DNA of 21,058 bases from DASZPJ01 sp035550295 (GTDB lineage Bacteria; Patescibacteriota; Saccharimonadia; Saccharimonadales; UBA4665), in NCBI GenBank assembly GCA_035550295.1, contig DASZPJ010000016.1:1-21058 (forward strand), in the 5' to 3' direction. Position numbers and translations under genes: made by a program. This document shows, piece after piece, positions 20,166-21,058 of this stretch. The notes below the pieces were generated by a model. That model was not told where the DNA came from and made no database searches. It was given only the letters and a program-made list of their open reading frames with translations. How positions within the stretch are numbered: the first letter of the stretch is position 1; the number at the start of each line of letters is the position of its first letter.

Positions 20166-20456
20166 ATGCTCGACATATTCATCACTTCACGCGTACGACG
20201 AAAAATCATCGTCATCTACGCTAAATATCCGGACTTTAAAACACACGTCCGTGGCTTGGCCAAACTGATAAAAGAAGATGCCGGCAACATTCAGCGCGAG
20301 CTTAAGCGCCTGGAAAAAGTTGGATTTTTGGTCAGCGAACGGCAGGGCAACACCAAGGTTTATTCTACGAATAAGCAGTTCCCGATCTTCCGGGAGCTTC
20401 AAAGTATTGTTCTAAAGTCGCAGCGCTCAGCACAACAGAAACGAGTTACTGGATAG
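20166..20456 (+). CDS. Small winged-helix DNA-binding protein (ArsR-like fold)
   Basis: 96 aa from ATG 20166. It has the helix pattern of a one-domain winged helix: FITSRVRRKIIVIYAKYPDF, VRGLAKLIKEDAGNIQRELK (recognition helix region), then the wing VGFLVSERQGNTKVYSTNKQ and a final helix. This matches ArsR/'transcriptional regulator' nucleotidyltransferase-associated wHTHs that start with 'LDIFITSRVR'. There are no cysteines, so metal sensing as in classic ArsR is unlikely. The start is fixed by the promoter, by AAGGAG at 20147-20152 and by a G-run at 20156-20160. Target genes are unknown; it is divergent from priA, so self- or priA regulation is possible. Confidence 0.78.
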   Translation: MLDIFITSRVRRKIIVIYAKYPDFKTHVRGLAKLIKEDAGNIQRELKRLEKVGFLVSERQGNTKVYSTNKQFPIFRELQSIVLKSQRSAQQKRVTG

Positions 20457-20464
20457 CATTTCCT

Positions 20465-20491
20465 GAGCGGCGCATTTTCCGCGAACCGCTC
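20465..20491. other. GC-rich hairpin after the regulator gene
   Basis: GAGCGG+CGC (20465-20473) can pair with GCG (20481-20483) and CCGCTC (20486-20491), with a 2-nt bulge. There is no T-run on the + strand, so it is a weak terminator candidate at best. The remaining 160 nt before rpsU hold nothing else I recognise beyond the rpsU promoter. Confidence 0.35.
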
Positions 20492-20617
20492 CGCTCTTCG
20501 TCTCACCCTACCTTCAGTACGATTCGGCTCAGTGCTCACGTTTCATCGAAAACAGCATCCACTCAGCAAAATGCTGGCCGTTCTTTTGGCGTATTTGAAG
20601 TTGATCAATCTTAAGTC

Positions 20618-20646
20618 TTGCAAAAGTTACCTCTGTCGGGTAGAAT
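20618..20646 (+). promoter_or_regulatory. Promoter of rpsU, leaderless geometry
   Basis: TTGCAA (20618-20623), a 17-nt spacer and TAGAAT (20641-20646), 8 nt before the ATG at 20655. There is no SD. Confidence 0.6.
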
Positions 20647-20654
20647 AAAACCCT

Positions 20655-20870
20655 ATGATTCAAGTTACACGTAAAGACGCCAAAGAGTCGACCGAGAACT
20701 TGCTGCGCCGCTTCAATCGCAAGGTGCAACAGTCCGGTGCGATTGCTGTCGTCAAATCCGGCCAGTACTTCCAGAAGGATATCAGCAAGGCTGAACGCCG
20801 TCGCAAAGCTATCATCCGCACGGAACGAAAAGCCATCAAGATCAAGAAACTCAAGCTCGGCCAAAAATAG
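20655..20870 (+). CDS. rpsU: 30S ribosomal protein S21
   Basis: 71 aa, highly basic. The pattern is typical of S21: IQVTRKDAKESTENLLRRFN, then KVQQSGAIAVVKSGQYFQ, then the Arg/Lys-rich SKAERRRKAIIRTERKA tail. Normal length (E. coli 71 aa). S21 sits on the 30S platform near the anti-SD region of 16S rRNA and aids initiation. A yqeY-type gene follows after 64 nt, as in the frequent rpsU-yqeY pairing. The gene seems to be transcribed as a leaderless mRNA. Confidence 0.93.
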   Translation: MIQVTRKDAKESTENLLRRFNRKVQQSGAIAVVKSGQYFQKDISKAERRRKAIIRTERKAIKIKKLKLGQK

Positions 20871-20920
20871 CACTGACTTGGCCGGCACATTTAGCGATCT
20901 TACAAAGACCGCTGATAGGT

Positions 20921-20926
20921 TATAAT
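20921..20926 (+). promoter_or_regulatory. -10 of the yqeY-type gene, leaderless geometry
   Basis: Perfect TATAAT (20921-20926), 8 nt before the ATG at 20935, the same spacing as rpsU and the GAF-like gene. A small imperfect hairpin (20893-20913) sits just upstream and could end rpsU transcripts. Confidence 0.6.
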
Positions 20927-20934
20927 TTGTAACT

Positions 20935-21058
20935 ATGACGATTGAAGAACAACTCGAACAAGACATCAAAACGGCATTGTTGGCTGGCGACAGCGTCAAG
21001 GCGACAACTTTGCGCGGACTGAAAGCAGTATTGCTCAATGTTAAAGTCGCTGAAGGCA
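20935..21058 (+). CDS. YqeY/GatB-tail family protein, N-terminal part (cut by window end)
   Basis: Only the first 41 codons are visible: TIEEQLEQDIKTALLAGDSV followed by KATTLRGLKAVLLNVKVAEG. This matches the start of YqeY-type proteins ('L..D.K.AM...D...L..LR...A.I...E'), which resemble the GatB C-terminal domain and may act on tRNA-linked processes. The position right after rpsU supports the call, since rpsU-yqeY is a common pair. The 3' part lies outside the window. Confidence 0.75.
   Translation, partial: MTIEEQLEQDIKTALLAGDSVKATTLRGLKAVLLNVKVAEG

Noticed and set aside
20091..20456. A longer regulator beginning at 20091
   Set aside because: Position 20091 is the first base of the -35 box, upstream of the predicted transcription start near 20126. 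The 25 extra residues do not look like a winged-helix N-terminus.
20529..21038. A 169-codon - strand frame over rpsU
   Set aside because: It is antisense to rpsU and the yqeY-type gene, both clearly recognisable. It has no domain and no promoter.

Overview
The window looks like chromosomal DNA of a Patescibacteria (CPR) bacterium, most likely Candidatus Saccharibacteria (TM7). The basis is very compact housekeeping genes, a short IF2, an S1 protein next to infB, a DUF5663-like protein, KGG-motif micro-proteins, and giant low-complexity surface proteins of a type common in CPR genomes. TGA works as a stop (for example at the end of the 2,452-codon gene and of the ROK kinase gene). This argues against the CPR lineages that read TGA as glycine. 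The lineage call is inference from gene content, not from a marker alignment.

Layout. (1) Positions 1-10210, + strand, are a surface-protein region: the 3' end of a fibre-like repeat protein, then a giant gene (1891-9249), then a bitopic acidic membrane protein (9344-10210). The giant gene encodes two N-terminal MerR/excisionase-type helix-turn-helix domains, one transmembrane segment and about 2,200 residues of extracytoplasmic tail-fibre/beta-helix-like repeats. (2) Positions 10279-10727 hold two convergent KGG-motif micro-genes sharing one perfect bidirectional terminator. (3) Positions 10862-12146, - strand, hold a ROK-family kinase translationally coupled to an ImmA/IrrE-like HExxH protein with a zinc ribbon. 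(4) Positions 12321-16564, + strand, hold ribosomal protein S1, translation initiation factor IF2, a DUF5663-like Pro/Ala-tailed protein and a GAF-like protein. (5) Positions 16559-20030, - strand, hold priA, def and fmt in transcription order. (6) Positions 20166-21058, + strand, hold a winged-helix regulator, rpsU and the start of a yqeY-type gene.

Functionally, much of the right half serves translation initiation: S1, IF2, Met-tRNA formyltransferase, peptide deformylase and S21. A replication-restart helicase sits beside it. The left half builds the cell surface.

Two things stand out. First, the giant protein physically joins DNA-binding domains to an enormous external fibre through one membrane helix, which suggests a contact-sensing one-component regulator or a repurposed anchor. 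Second, many genes (ROK, DUF5663-like, GAF-like, priA, rpsU, yqeY and nearly def) have a -10 hexamer 6-10 nt before the ATG and no Shine-Dalgarno site. This predicts leaderless mRNAs side by side with clearly SD-led genes (rpsA, infB, the KGG genes and the 9344 gene).
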